From Bacteroidaceae bacterium (GTDB lineage: Bacteria; Bacteroidota; Bacteroidia; Bacteroidales; Bacteroidaceae): 38,495 nucleotides of DNA. Position numbers and translations under genes: made by a program. The notes beneath the pieces were generated by a model, which saw only the letters and a list, made by a program, of their open reading frames with translations, was not told where the DNA came from and did no database searches. The DNA lies in assembly GCA_017509605.1 (NCBI GenBank), contig JAFWPH010000025.1, positions 1 to 38,495 of the forward strand. The letters are read 5' to 3'. The stretch's first letter is position 1; every line of letters begins with the position of its first letter. This document shows positions 7,205 through 17,400 of the stretch, piece after piece.

Positions 7205-9796
7205 TCACTTACCGTTCTTCACGTCAATAGTGCGCATGTTGGGGTCGGCGGATGAGGTGCCAACCATCACGGTGTAAGTCTGGTCCTTGGCATGCATGGT
7301 GTTGGTGTCGCTGTTCCAGAGTTCGAAGGTCTTCTCGCTGAGGTTGAAACTCACGTCTTTCTTCTCGCCGGCTTTCAATTCCACACGGGCGAAGTCGCGC
7401 AACGACTTGATGGGACCGTCCGTATCATTAGGGTCTTTCACGAAGACCATCACGGTCTGTGCGCCTTCGCGATTGCCCGTGTTGGCCACGCTCACGCTCA
7501 GCGTCCCTGTCTTGGCGTTCCAAGTCGGGCTGCTCAGTTCAAACGTGGTGTAGCTCAGTCCGTAGCCGAAGGGGAAAAGTGCCTCGCCCTCGAAGTAGCG
7601 GTAGGTGCGGCCCTTCATGCAGTAGTCTTCATAGTCGGGCAACTGGTCGGTACTGCGGTAGAATGTTACGGGCAGTTTGCCACTGGGGTTGTAAGCGCCG
7701 AAAAGAACGTCGGACAGGGCCTCTCCGCCTTTCTCGCCCCCATACCAAGCCTGCACTATGGCATCGGCGTTCTCTGCCTCTGGTGCCAAGGCAATGGCAC
7801 TGCCCGAGCAGTTCACATAGACGACCTTCTTACCGGCTTTCTTCAGCGAGGCTATCAACTCTCGCTGAACGCGGGGCAGCTCTATCGAAGTGCGGTCACC
7901 ACCCTTGAAACCCTCCTCGTTGACTTTCATCTCCTCGCCTTCCAGACGGGGAGAGATGCCGCCGACGAACACCACGGTCTCGGCGTCGCCCACCTCTTGC
8001 AGCACACCGGCTGTGGTGAGGGTACGGTTGGTGATGATGTCGAAGGTCAGTGAGGCGAACCCTGCAGTCTGCACATAGCTCAAACTCATCGGATATTCCT
8101 TCCCTTTCTTTACTTGCTTTGTGAACGACGATGGACGTACCCCGTGCTCGTTGGTCTTGTCGAGGAGCGTGTCGCCATCGAAGATGAGCAGCGAGTAGTT
8201 GTTGTTGAGAATGTTCAGTATCACTTCGCCATCTTCCTCTGAGCGGTAAACACCCTCGTACAGAGCCGAGAAGTGCTCGGTGTTCACCCCCGCAGCGAAA
8301 GCGGTGTTGCCGCCTGTGTTCAGGTGCATGGGCTCGCCAATAGTCAGTTGTGCGGCGGCCTCGCCCTCCTGCTCTTCGTTGTTCCAATAGGTGGCTTGCA
8401 AGCCTCGTTGTCCTGTTGGAGTGTAGATGTGGTCGAACATGCTGTTGGCAACCGTTGCGCGCGTCAGACCGCAACCCTTGCTGAAGGTGGCCTGTGGCGC
8501 GTACTGGCGGATACCCTCAAGGATGGTCACCGTGTGAGTGGGCACGCCGTTGTAGTTCCCCCAAAGCATCACAGAGTCGTTGGCGTTGGGGCCCACCACT
8601 GCAATCTTGGCTGATCTGTCGAGCGGCAGGATATCGCCCTTGTTCTGCAACAGTACAATGCTCTCACGAGCCATCTGCAAGGCGAGGTCCTGATGCTTTT
8701 TACTGGCCACCACTGACATGGGGATATTCGTCCAATCCACATCGTCATCGGTGTCGAAGTCGCCCAACTCAAAGCGGGCTTGTAGCAAGCGCTTCAAACT
8801 CACATCCATCTGCTCCTCGGTCAGTTTGCCTTCCGCTACGGCTTGTGGCAGACTGGAGTAGTCACCACCGCACTCCAGGTCGGTGCCGCTATAGACACCA
8901 CGTGCGGCTGCATCCTCGCGAGTAGCGGAGTAACCATGGTAACCGGGCTTCCAGAAGTCGCTGATGGCGCCGCAGTCACTGGTCACCAAACCCTGAAAAG
9001 CCCAGTCCTCGCGCAGGATTTGCTGCAAGAGACGGGTATTGCCGCAACAAGGCTCACCATCGAAACGCTGGTAGGCACACATCACTTCCTTCACCTCGCC
9101 TTCCTGCACCAAGGACTTGAAGGCGGGCAGGTAAGTCTCCCAAAGGTCGCGCTCAGACAGTTCCTCCAAGTTGAATTGGTGGCGGTTCCATTCAGGACCA
9201 CTGTGGACAGCGAAATGCTTGGCGCAGGCAAAGGCCTTGGCATACTTGGTGTCGGGACGCTTGCCCTCGTAACTGTATCCTTGAAGGCCTCGTACCACAG
9301 CCAGTCCCATGCGGGCGGTGAGGTAGGGGTCTTCACCATAGGTCTCTTGTCCGCGCCCCCAACGCGGGTCGCGGAAGATGTTGATGTTGGGTGTCCAGAA
9401 CGAGAGACCTCTGTAGCGACGCATGTCACCATTACGCTTGGACTCGGTGTTTTTGGCGCGTCCCTCATCGCTCACAGCGGTATAGACTTTGTGGAGCAGG
9501 AGATCATCGAACGATGATGCCATGGCCATGGTGATGGGAAAGACGGTGGCGGTGCCGTTGCGGGCCACGCCATGCAGCGCTTCGTTCCACCACTCAAATT
9601 GAGGAATGCCCAGCGAGTCGATGGCTGGTGAGCGGTCCATCATCAGCGAAGCTTTCTGCTCGATGGTCAAGCGCGAACACAGGTCGGTAGCGCGTTCTGC
9701 CGCACTCAATTTCGGATTCTTGTAGGCCTCCTGTGGCGCGGTGCTGCAACCTACCAGGATGGTGATAGTGGCTAATGCCAGGATTTTGGTTTTCAT
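7205..9796 (-). CDS. GH3 beta-glycosidase lipoprotein, probably beta-xylosidase
   Basis: This 863-residue protein has a lipoprotein signal (LVGC, lipidated Cys17), so it should be anchored in the outer membrane or periplasm. The N-terminal GH3 barrel shows EWWNEALHGVA, FWTPNINIFRDPRWGRGQE and YGEDPYL, a pattern typical of bacterial beta-xylosidases; the likely nucleophile is Asp274 in VTSDCGA. A PA14-like domain (around GLQATYWNNEEQEG and FDGDTLLDK) interrupts the second GH3 domain, as in many Bacteroidetes family members, and a fibronectin-III-like domain ends the chain. Substrate specificity (xylose versus glucose or arabinose) is inferred from motif resemblance. It follows the GH43 gene on the same strand with a 142-base gap filled by a heptamer repeat, so the two may share a transcript. 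Confidence 0.9.
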   Translation of the reverse strand: MKTKILALATITILVGCSTAPQEAYKNPKLSAAERATDLCSRLTIEQKASLMMDRSPAIDSLGIPQFEWWNEALHGVARNGTATVFPITMAMASSFDDLLLHKVYTAVSDEGRAKNTESKRNGDMRRYRGLSFWTPNINIFRDPRWGRGQETYGEDPYLTARMGLAVVRGLQGYSYEGKRPDTKYAKAFACAKHFAVHSGPEWNRHQFNLEELSERDLWETYLPAFKSLVQEGEVKEVMCAYQRFDGEPCCGNTRLLQQILREDWAFQGLVTSDCGAISDFWKPGYHGYSATREDAAARGVYSGTDLECGGDYSSLPQAVAEGKLTEEQMDVSLKRLLQARFELGDFDTDDDVDWTNIPMSVVASKKHQDLALQMARESIVLLQNKGDILPLDRSAKIAVVGPNANDSVMLWGNYNGVPTHTVTILEGIRQYAPQATFSKGCGLTRATVANSMFDHIYTPTGQRGLQATYWNNEEQEGEAAAQLTIGEPMHLNTGGNTAFAAGVNTEHFSALYEGVYRSEEDGEVILNILNNNYSLLIFDGDTLLDKTNEHGVRPSSFTKQVKKGKEYPMSLSYVQTAGFASLTFDIITNRTLTTAGVLQEVGDAETVVFVGGISPRLEGEEMKVNEEGFKGGDRTSIELPRVQRELIASLKKAGKKVVYVNCSGSAIALAPEAENADAIVQAWYGGEKGGEALSDVLFGAYNPSGKLPVTFYRSTDQLPDYEDYCMKGRTYRYFEGEALFPFGYGLSYTTFELSSPTWNAKTGTLSVSVANTGNREGAQTVMVFVKDPNDTDGPIKSLRDFARVELKAGEKKDVSFNLSEKTFELWNSDTNTMHAKDQTYTVMVGTSSADPNMRTIDVKNGK

Positions 9797-9844
9797 AATA
9801 ATATAATATTAACGTGGAAGTTTAAGATTAGGCTCCAGCCCCTT

Positions 9845-9935
9845 GACTCTCGACCCTTGACTCTCGACTCTCGACCCTTGACTCTTGACTCTCGACCCTT
9901 GACTCTTGACTCTCGACTCTCGACCCTTGACTCTC
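9845..9935. repeat. Heptanucleotide tandem repeat (GACYCTY)13
   Basis: Thirteen consecutive 7-base units follow the pattern GACYCTY, using only three variants: GACTCTC, GACCCTT and GACTCTT. The tract is uninterrupted and in perfect register, ends three bases before the GH43 stop codon, and occupies most of the 142-base gap between GH43 and GH3. Such tracts can change length by slippage. On the minus strand it would lie in the leader of the GH3 part of the transcript. Confidence 0.9.
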
Positions 9936-9938
9936 GAC

Positions 9939-11660
9939 TTATTCAAACACAAAGTCCTCAATCGTGCAGATGGACTGGTTCTTCGTTGCAGAACTGAATT
10001 TGAAGAAGATGGCATGCAGACCTACCAATGCCTCGGGATTGTCGATGGCTGCAGTCAGCTCCGTGGATGTCTTTGGCGTATCGGCCTTCAGTTCAATCTT
10101 TCCTATCTCTTTACCTCCTTGCGAAGTCCAGGGTCGGTCGGCCATAATCAGGATGGTGCCGTCGATGCCTTCGGGAATGAGGCGTAGCCGTAGTTTCAGC
10201 GAACTGTTCAGACGTTTGGCGTCGAAGTTGAAGTATTTGTATCCTACGATGGAACCGTCGGTGTTGTTGACCACTGGGTTGGTATTGTAACGCAGGTCGT
10301 AAGGAGCGTCGAATTTCTTGGTGGAAGCAAGCGCCTCTTCCTTCGTCATGCCTTCCTCTCCTCCGTATCCCGCTGCCACGTATGAACCATAGAATGTGTT
10401 GTTTGGCCACTCGTGTGTGGCGGGTTGGGGACCAGTGTACCAGCAGGCTATACCGGCCGAATGGCGCTCAAAAGGATCGAGACCCTCAAGGGCGAAGCCA
10501 TTGGAGTTGTACTCACCCTCCGAAATCGTCACTTTGCCGCCGGGGCCTTCTTCTACTTTCACACTGATAGGAGCCACCATGGCCTGACGGGCATACTCGT
10601 CGGTGCCGGTCTGGCGGTGATAGAACACGTACCACTGTCCCTTGATTTTGCAAATGCTTCCATGTGTGTTGCCGTCGGGAGTGGCGGATGCTATCACGTT
10701 GCCTGCCTCGTCTTTCTCACGTCCGCGGCCGTCGATGATGGTGCCACCATAAGTAAAGGGTCCCAATGGGTTGTCGCTGTAGGCGTAGGCCAGTGTATAG
10801 TTGGAAGTGGGCAGGCCGAACTCACCGTCCTCGGTGAATCGGCTGTAGATGAATACATACTTGTCCTTGATCTTGCGGATGGAGGAGGCCTCGAAGAAAC
10901 GGAACTGACCGGGCTGGTTGCGTCCGGAAATCATGTCTTCCACAATCTTTGTGCCTGGCTTCACAGTAGCCATCGTCGTCGGGTCGAACTCTGCGGCGTA
11001 AGAACGTTCAAATCCCCAGTAGCCATACACACGTCCGTCGTCATCGACAAAGACAGCAGGGTCGAACTGAAGCACACCATCCACCTGATTGGGGTTGTCC
11101 TTGTTCCAGTTGCACACCTCAAAAGGACCGTCGGGACGGTCGCTCTTTGCAATCAATCCGTTGCGGTAACCCGTTTGGTCGTTGGGGAACAGGTAGTAGG
11201 TCTTCTTGCCGTCAGCATCGGTTACAAGCGTTACATCTGGGGCATAAAGCACATCGGCAGTACCGGCTGAATCGAAGGGCTCTCCGTTGCCGTTCTTGTC
11301 CACCACGAGGATGATGCCGTCGTAGCGCCAGTTGTTGAGACTATCGACCGAAGCTGACCAGACGACTTGGTCACGGCCGCAGTAGCCTGTGATCATGTTG
11401 TCGTGCGAGCCATAGACATAGACACGGTACTTGCCCGGCTGGTCGGGGTCTTCGAACACGTAAGGCTCTCCGTCGGGGATGTGTTCCCACAGAGGCATGT
11501 AGGGATTGCCTACAGTGGTGAGTGGTAGGTTTTTCATTTCTTGCTGGGGTTGGTTGCAGGATGTTGACAGGAAGGCGATGGCGCAGAGGCCTAAACCGAC
11601 GTGCAAGCCGTGTTTCGCCAGCGTTTTCAATGGGGTGAATGTCGTTCTTCGCATGGCCAT
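9939..11660 (-). CDS. GH43 glycosidase lipoprotein (arabinofuranosidase or xylosidase)
   Basis: The chain has 573 residues. A hydrophobic N-terminal segment ends in LSTSC (Cys35), a plausible though not ideal lipobox, so a surface or periplasmic lipoprotein is likely. The five-bladed GH43 domain shows the expected acidic triad: Asp63 in IPDGEP, Asp142 in YAPDVTL and Glu257 in FFEASS. The C-terminal 130 residues, ending near IFFKFSS, look like a CBM6-type beta-sandwich. The family includes alpha-L-arabinofuranosidases and beta-xylosidases; which one applies cannot be settled from sequence. Another ATG two codons downstream is an alternative start. It has its own promoter overlapping the end of the glycerate kinase gene, and the GH3 gene follows it, suggesting a two-gene saccharification unit. 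Confidence 0.87.
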   Translation of the reverse strand: MAMRRTTFTPLKTLAKHGLHVGLGLCAIAFLSTSCNQPQQEMKNLPLTTVGNPYMPLWEHIPDGEPYVFEDPDQPGKYRVYVYGSHDNMITGYCGRDQVVWSASVDSLNNWRYDGIILVVDKNGNGEPFDSAGTADVLYAPDVTLVTDADGKKTYYLFPNDQTGYRNGLIAKSDRPDGPFEVCNWNKDNPNQVDGVLQFDPAVFVDDDGRVYGYWGFERSYAAEFDPTTMATVKPGTKIVEDMISGRNQPGQFRFFEASSIRKIKDKYVFIYSRFTEDGEFGLPTSNYTLAYAYSDNPLGPFTYGGTIIDGRGREKDEAGNVIASATPDGNTHGSICKIKGQWYVFYHRQTGTDEYARQAMVAPISVKVEEGPGGKVTISEGEYNSNGFALEGLDPFERHSAGIACWYTGPQPATHEWPNNTFYGSYVAAGYGGEEGMTKEEALASTKKFDAPYDLRYNTNPVVNNTDGSIVGYKYFNFDAKRLNSSLKLRLRLIPEGIDGTILIMADRPWTSQGGKEIGKIELKADTPKTSTELTAAIDNPEALVGLHAIFFKFSSATKNQSICTIEDFVFE

Positions 11661-11684
11661 GTGGTTTTAGTTGATTATCGGATA

Positions 11685-11713
11685 CAAATATAAATAAAAA
11701 ACGTGATTTTCAA
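11685..11713 (-). promoter_or_regulatory. Promoter for the GH43 (and probably GH3) genes
   Basis: Read on the minus strand, TTG (11711-11713) is followed by 18 bases and TATATTTG (11685-11692), matching the Bacteroidetes consensus. Transcription would start near 11679, leaving a leader of about 19 bases before the ATG. It sits in the 61-base gap after the glycerate kinase stop, so the hydrolases can be controlled separately. Confidence 0.65.
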
Positions 11714-11721
11714 GCAAGTTA

Positions 11722-12786
11722 TCAAGGAAAAAGGAGCCATTCTTTCACCTTTTCACTCAGACGGCTGATGGCGACGTCCTTTCTGATGGCTTCAGAGAGT
11801 GGTAGTGAGGGGGGATTGATGCAGATGGCCTTGGCAAAACCTGCGTTGAGAAGTTCTGCCTCGTCGCTGAGTTTTCCTGAGAACAGGAGGGTGGGGACGT
11901 GTCGGGATGATGCACGTCGCATCACCCCGTATGGCAGTTTGCCCATGAGTGTCTGGCGGTCTGCTGAACCCTCGCCTGTGAGTACGTAATCGGCACCTTC
12001 CAACAAATTTTCGAATTGGTAAGCGTCAAGCAATAGGTCGATACCAGAACGACATTCCGCGCCAAGGAACTGCATGAAGGCATAGCCCAGTCCTCCCGCC
12101 GCTCCAGCTCCTGGATTGTGGGAACAGTCATGGCCACATACCGTTTTCGCCCATTCTGCAAATTCTTTTGCTTGTCTGTCCAGCAAGGTGACCATCTCCG
12201 GTGTGGCTCCTTTCTGAGGTGAGAAGACATGAGCCGCCCCATTGGGACCAAAAAGCGGGTTCTGAACATCGCTTGCCAAGATAAAACTGCATGACTTGTT
12301 GAAAACATCATTTCCAGCAAGGGAAAAATTCCCCACTGTATCCAAGATTGCTTGTAACATTCCCCTCCCCGCGTCGCTTGTACCTGACCCGCCTAATCCG
12401 ATGATGAACTGGAGGCATCCTCGTCGGTAAGCGTCAACGACCATCTCTCCCACGCCGTAGGAGGTCGCCTCCATCGGGTTGAGCTCATCGGGCGAGAGGA
12501 GTGTGAGACCACAGGCTCGTGCCACCTCGATGATAGCGGTGTCGCCGGCGACAGCATATTCCGCTTCGATGGGCCGCATCAATGGGTCATGTACCCGGAT
12601 TCTGACCATCGTGCCTCCCATGGCGCTCATGAAAGCCTCCAGCATGCCTTCGCCGCCGTCACTGGCCTGGAGGCATACCACCTCGGCACTTGGGTCGGCA
12701 ACGAGTATGCCCTGCCGTGCGGCGAGGTTGGCCTCGTCGCTGCGCATGCACCCTTTCCAGGAATCAAAAACAATTAGACATTTCAT
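11722..12786 (-). CDS. Glycerate kinase, GlxK/GarK type
   Basis: The 354-residue protein matches the GlxK/GarK glycerate kinase family, which phosphorylates D-glycerate using ATP in the cytoplasm. Visible hallmarks are the start LIVFDSWKGCMRSDEA, ASDGGEGMLEA, the glycine-rich IGLGGSGTSDAGRGML, GAAGGLGYAF, and LTGEGSADRQT near the C-terminus. Family length is about 370-380, so it is slightly short but complete. The frame is open upstream to 12927, but that extension overlaps the phosphoesterase gene and lacks family similarity, so I chose the ATG at 12784-12786. It follows the phosphoesterase by 31 bases, suggesting cotranscription. No sugar-acid catabolic genes are nearby. Confidence 0.9.
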   Translation of the reverse strand: MKCLIVFDSWKGCMRSDEANLAARQGILVADPSAEVVCLQASDGGEGMLEAFMSAMGGTMVRIRVHDPLMRPIEAEYAVAGDTAIIEVARACGLTLLSPDELNPMEATSYGVGEMVVDAYRRGCLQFIIGLGGSGTSDAGRGMLQAILDTVGNFSLAGNDVFNKSCSFILASDVQNPLFGPNGAAHVFSPQKGATPEMVTLLDRQAKEFAEWAKTVCGHDCSHNPGAGAAGGLGYAFMQFLGAECRSGIDLLLDAYQFENLLEGADYVLTGEGSADRQTLMGKLPYGVMRRASSRHVPTLLFSGKLSDEAELLNAGFAKAICINPPSLPLSEAIRKDVAISRLSEKVKEWLLFP

Positions 12787-12817
12787 ATAAAAAGGCTTTA
12801 GGCCTGAGACTAATGTC

Positions 12818-13315
12818 CTATCTCCTTTCACCCAGTTCGATGACCTCCAAGTCCTTGATGTCGGCGCCATCAATGGTGAATCGTACCAGCGTGCGGACTT
12901 TGTGGAACCCAGAGATGCCAGCTGCACCTGGATTGATGTGAAGGCATCCGATGGTCTTGTCGTATAGCACCTTCAGGATATGTGAGTGTCCGGAAATGAA
13001 CAGTTTTGGGGGACGGGAGAACATGGTAGCTCGTATGGAGGCGTCGTAGTTGCCCGGATAACCGCCGATATGCTTGATGAGCACATCCACCTCCTCACAC
13101 TTGAATCGGTAGATCTGGGAGTAGAATTGGCGTATGTCGTATCCATCTATGTTACCATGAACGGCCCTGAGGGGTTTGATGGCCGACAGACGCTGTGCCA
13201 GCTCCAGTGACCCGATGTCTCCGGCGTGCCAGATTTCGTCGCAGTCCTTGAAATACTTCTCGTATCGGTCGTCCCAATAGCCGTGAGTGTCGGAAAGTAA
13301 CCCTATTCGTTTCAT
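12818..13315 (-). CDS. YfcE/MJ0936-type metallophosphoesterase
   Basis: This 165-residue calcineurin-like protein carries all the expected metal ligands: Asp9 and His11 (SDTHG), Asp33 (AGDIG), Asn55 (HGNID), His82, and His110 and His112 (SGHSH). The family hydrolyses phosphodiesters and phosphomonoesters in a divalent metal-dependent way; the natural substrate is usually unknown. Length and motif spacing are normal for the family. The ATG at 13313-13315 fits the conserved start. It appears to be the first gene of a short operon with glycerate kinase. A -7 match TAAGTTTG lies at 13347-13354 on the minus strand, though the matching -33 is weak. Confidence 0.92.
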   Translation of the reverse strand: MKRIGLLSDTHGYWDDRYEKYFKDCDEIWHAGDIGSLELAQRLSAIKPLRAVHGNIDGYDIRQFYSQIYRFKCEEVDVLIKHIGGYPGNYDASIRATMFSRPPKLFISGHSHILKVLYDKTIGCLHINPGAAGISGFHKVRTLVRFTIDGADIKDLEVIELGERR

Positions 13316-13346
13316 CTTTCAATAGAAGTTTGTCTGTTTCTGACCG

Positions 13347-13354
13347 CAAACTTA
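13347..13354 (-). promoter_or_regulatory. Probable -7 element for the phosphoesterase operon
   Basis: On the minus strand the sequence reads TAAGTTTG, an exact TAnnTTTG match, about 31 bases from the start codon. No clear TTG stands 18-21 bases upstream, so the assignment is tentative. Confidence 0.4.
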
Positions 13355-13405
13355 ACTTGTTTTGATTAGAAAAAGATGCGGTTTTGAAAAAAATGTGTTG
13401 TTGTG

Positions 13406-13437
13406 TTGTCATTTATGACCATAATTTGGTAAATTTG
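13406..13437 (+). promoter_or_regulatory. Promoter for the basic membrane protein gene
   Basis: TTG (13406-13408), a 21-base spacer and TAAATTTG (13430-13437) form a consensus promoter. A transcript starting near 13443 would have a leader of about 60 bases. The promoter diverges from that of the phosphoesterase within the same 189-base gap. Confidence 0.6.
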
Positions 13438-13504
13438 CTTTTTTAACGTGTATTCGATAAATTCACATTCTGATATGTGAGGCAGTCAACACAACGCACA
13501 ACAA

Positions 13505-14323
13505 ATGACAGAAGAAACAGGACAGGAAACGCGGTACGAGAACGAGAAAAGTCTGCGTGAACGCTTGGAGCAAATGTCGGTCGGGAAGATAGCATGGCTT
13601 ATCGTACGACTGATTGGGCTCTTGTTGCTGACCTTCCTGAAGTACTTGCTCAGGTTGGTTGTCAGGAGTGTCGTTTATGCGTATGAGGGAGTGAAGAAGA
13701 CCTGTAAGCGCATCAAGGTCTTCTGGAACTCCAACAGCACCCAGGAGAAGATCCGCAAGTTGCGTATTCATTTCCGATTGGCCATGCGCAAGACTGGTCG
13801 CGCTTTGGCTAAGGCAGGCCGTTGGTGCTGGAAGTGGACCCGCAAGGGGTTGCGGAAGACGCTTAGGGCCATATTGATAGGCATCATATACACATGTAAA
13901 GGATTGGCGTGGCTGGGCAAAGCCTCTCTCAACGCCATACTTCATATCGGACCAACACTCCGTCGACTCGGCCATCTCATTGAGGTGGGCTACCATCAGA
14001 TGATTATCGGATTATGGCATCTCTGTCGCAGGATCAGACTTCGTCATCTGAAGAACAAACGCGCTTGGCGTCGTTACCGTCTGAATGGCGGTTTGAAAGG
14101 ACTGATGATTGGCACCGCAGGTTCGTTGCGCAGTTCTATCAGCCGTTTTATGGAGGAGGACGAGACAGCTGAAAGCAGTGACGACACTATCACGGATGAG
14201 GAAGTGGAAGAAGAGGAGGATGAAATCGGCAAGTACGTGAAGCCCGACGACAACGACAGCAAGGCCACTGCCTTGGGCAAGAAGATTTTCACCAGTTTGA
14301 AGGAAATCATAGACGAGAACTGA
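13505..14323 (+). CDS. Unknown protein, basic with membrane segment and acidic tail
   Basis: I do not recognise this 272-residue protein. It opens with a hydrophilic stretch, then a strongly hydrophobic segment (about 28-52, LIVRLIGLLLLTFLKYLL). Residues 60-215 are unusually rich in Arg, Lys and Trp with a second hydrophobic patch (AILIGIIYTCKGLAWLG). An acidic run follows (about 217-243, including EEVEEEEDE), then a mixed helix. There is no signal peptide of the usual form, so it is probably an inner-membrane protein with a large positively charged cytoplasmic part that could bind nucleic acid or phospholipid; that is inference. Its promoter is good and codon use looks like its neighbours, so it is a genuine gene. 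It is 79 bases upstream of the GH128-like gene. Confidence 0.7.
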   Translation: MTEETGQETRYENEKSLRERLEQMSVGKIAWLIVRLIGLLLLTFLKYLLRLVVRSVVYAYEGVKKTCKRIKVFWNSNSTQEKIRKLRIHFRLAMRKTGRALAKAGRWCWKWTRKGLRKTLRAILIGIIYTCKGLAWLGKASLNAILHIGPTLRRLGHLIEVGYHQMIIGLWHLCRRIRLRHLKNKRAWRRYRLNGGLKGLMIGTAGSLRSSISRFMEEDETAESSDDTITDEEVEEEEDEIGKYVKPDDNDSKATALGKKIFTSLKEIIDEN

Positions 14324-14402
14324 TGGTTTAGGTTAACTTCCTATTTAACTCCATCTTGTAACTTCCGAAACTTAACTAACTAAATAAATAACGATTGATA
14401 AT

Positions 14403-17400
14403 ATGAGACGATTCTTAGGACTGCTTTTCGCAATGAGTTTGGCGCTGAATGTAGTCGCCGCTGGCTTTACACCAGGCAAGGAGTATTACATCGCGCTCAA
14501 CATCTACGACAAGTATCTTGGTGATAATGAGGCACAGGACGGTCCCGCCCTGTCCGCTTTCGGCACCCAAAGCAATCCCGACAGTTATGTCTTTGTGGCC
14601 GAGGACTGTGGTACAAGTGGCTACGTCTATCTGAAACAAAAGAGCAGCGGAAAGTACCTCGCCGCCTCCACTTCCAACAGCTGGAGCGTGACGTTCCAGA
14701 GCAAGGTGTCGAACACCGACGCATTCAAATGGATGGCAGTGGTGGGACTGAACGGCTATATCCGCAACAAGAAGAACACCAGCGCCCGTTTGGGCATCGA
14801 CGGTGGCAAGAAGGGGAGCGACTATGTGAGTGTATATTACGACAAGCACCAGGGCTCGCATGCCTCCTTCCGCATTATTCCCGCCACTTCTCAGAATATC
14901 GTCGAGGCTGAGCAGGCATACGTTTCCGAGGTCTATCAGAACGATTACGGCATCAGTGAGGTGGACTATATCCAGCTCAACGGACAAACCGTTGACCGTT
15001 CCGACCGAGTGGATATTCATATCGCCCACACCGAGAAACCCATCATCAGCGGCAAAGTGAACCTTGGCAGCAAGGACACTTGGCTCATTTTCGACAATAT
15101 CACGCCCTCCGATGTGATATCCTCCTATCTGAAGTATGTCACCATCGAAGGAGCAACCGCTACAAAAGGCAAGAATTGCCGTGTGGCGATTTATCTCAAC
15201 GGAGCGGTTGTAATACCTGTTCCCCAATCTCCTTTCACTGCATACACAGAAAAAGGACAAGGAGGTGAGAGTTTCAATTTGTCGGTTGATAGCCATACCA
15301 ATCTGGGAAAGAACAGCAACACTATGCGCAGTTTCACCCTCAAAAGAGGTTATATGGCCACCATTGCCTCTGGAACCTCTGGCAGTGGTTACAGCCGGGT
15401 CTGGGTGGCCGACCATGCCGACCTGCAGGTGGATTTGCCACAGGCACTCGACCTGCGTGTGTCATCGGTTTTTGTGAAGGAATGGCAATACGTCTCCAAG
15501 AAAGGATGGTGCAGCACCAATGGCAACAGCAAGATTGCTACCGAGATGGAAAAGATCAGGGGTACCTGGTTCTATACTTGGAGCGCGGACAGAAGTTCGA
15601 CCGACAACTACGAGTACATCCCCATTCGAGGTCATATATACTGGCCATCAATGAGCCAGATCAACGGACACAAGAATGCCACTGCTGCGCTCAGCATCAA
15701 CGAACCAGAGCATTCTGAACAGCATGAGAGCAACGACTGCTCCTGCGGAGGTGTGATTTCGGCTTGGAAGGCTTGTACCCTCAACAACGATTTCCTCGCA
15801 TCTGGCGCCAGAATAGGTTCGCCAGCGCCTACCGACGCTTTTTACCTCACTGAGTTCATCGGCCATATCGACGACATGGCTTACCGCTGCGACTTTGTGG
15901 CTTTCCATGCCTACTGGGGACCCAACGAGGCCAACGGAACAGTTTCTTGGTATAACCAGCTGAAAGCCATCTACGACAAGACCAAACGCCCCATTTGGAT
16001 TACCGAGTGGAACTACGGTGCCTCATGGACTGCAGCCATCACATCGGACCACTACGAGACGGAGCGCAAGAACATCCAGGCCATCACTGAGTTGCTCGAC
16101 ACCTGCTCTTTCGTGGAACGCTACGCCATCTACAACTGGGATTCAGACTGGTACCGTTGGATGATCAGCAAGGACGACGGCTGGGTGACGCCTGCCGGAC
16201 AGGTCTATCGCGACAACCGTTCAACTTTCGCCTACAAGGCTTCCATGCAACCTGTACCCAAATGGTGGAAACCTTCCGTAAAGACCCCATCGATGGTTGT
16301 GACGGGTTCGTTCACCACCGAGCTGTTCAACTTCGAGATCACCAACGAGAATACCGACTATACCCAGACCTTGGTAATCCAATGCAGTACGGATGGCAAG
16401 AACTGGACCGACATCTATGAGGTGACCGACCGTCAGCTATTCGAGAAGTCCACCGTGAAAGTGTCGGGTGTGAGCCTCCAAGGCATCACTCCTACTGACC
16501 AGTTCCAGGTGGTAGTGACCACCACGCTGGGCGATAAGGTGGTGTCGGGCGGTGTGACCTGCGGCGGACTGTTGAGCAACCCGCAGATCAACACTGAGAG
16601 CAAGAGCAACGTTCCGGGCTGGACGTGCACCAAGGAAGCTCAGAATGGATATACCAAGAACGATTCGGGTGACACCTATCTGGAGGTCTGGAACCCGAAG
16701 GCTGAGGAGATGAAGTTTGATTACTACCAGGAACTGACTGGCCTGGAGAGCGGAGTCTATCGCCTTACCGCTAACGTGTTCAACTCCACCAACGGCGTGG
16801 AGGGCGCAACTGTGAATGGCGCTGTGGGATTATATGCCCAAACTACCAACCAACTCTACTTCGCTCCAGTGACCACCGACAGCGAACTGAATACAGATGA
16901 AGTGACTATGGTTGATAAGATCATTGTTACTGATGGCAACCTGAAAGTGGGTGTGCGCAACATCGGTGTGATGACAGCACGATGGGCTGGTGCCGATAAC
17001 TTCAACCTGGTTTATCTGGGCAAGGCGAACCAGGTGCTTGAAGGTGAGACTGCACAACAAGTGAGGAAACAATATGACGCCGTGATCGCTGGCATGCTCA
17101 CCGAGAACGAGGACGGCTCGCTCGACGCCACACGCTTCCTCTACAACCCCGATGCCGATAATGGCACATCCTTTGGCTGGACTGTCAGCAATGTGGGCTT
17201 CAACAGCGGAGAGGGTTACGATGGTATCAAGGAGAACAAGTACTTCGACAAGTGGAGCGCTTCGGAATACACTTCGTCACTGGAGCAGACTGTGACCGAC
17301 CTGCCCGCTGGAGCCTACACGCTCAGCGCCATGCTCAGAAGCAACAGCACCCATACGCTGACATTGACAGCTACCGCATCATCGGGCCAGAAATCCACCA

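Noticed and set aside
9809..10015. Short minus-strand frame with repeated RVKSQGS-type residues
   Set aside because: It is translation of the heptamer DNA repeat plus part of the GH43 gene in the wrong frame.
12787..12927. N-terminal extension of glycerate kinase
   Set aside because: The 47 extra residues overlap the phosphoesterase gene and lack family similarity; the start at 12786 gives the conserved family N-terminus.
14415..15416. A 333-codon minus-strand frame inside the GH128-like gene
   Set aside because: Antisense to a gene with clear signal peptide and catalytic motifs; no family resemblance.
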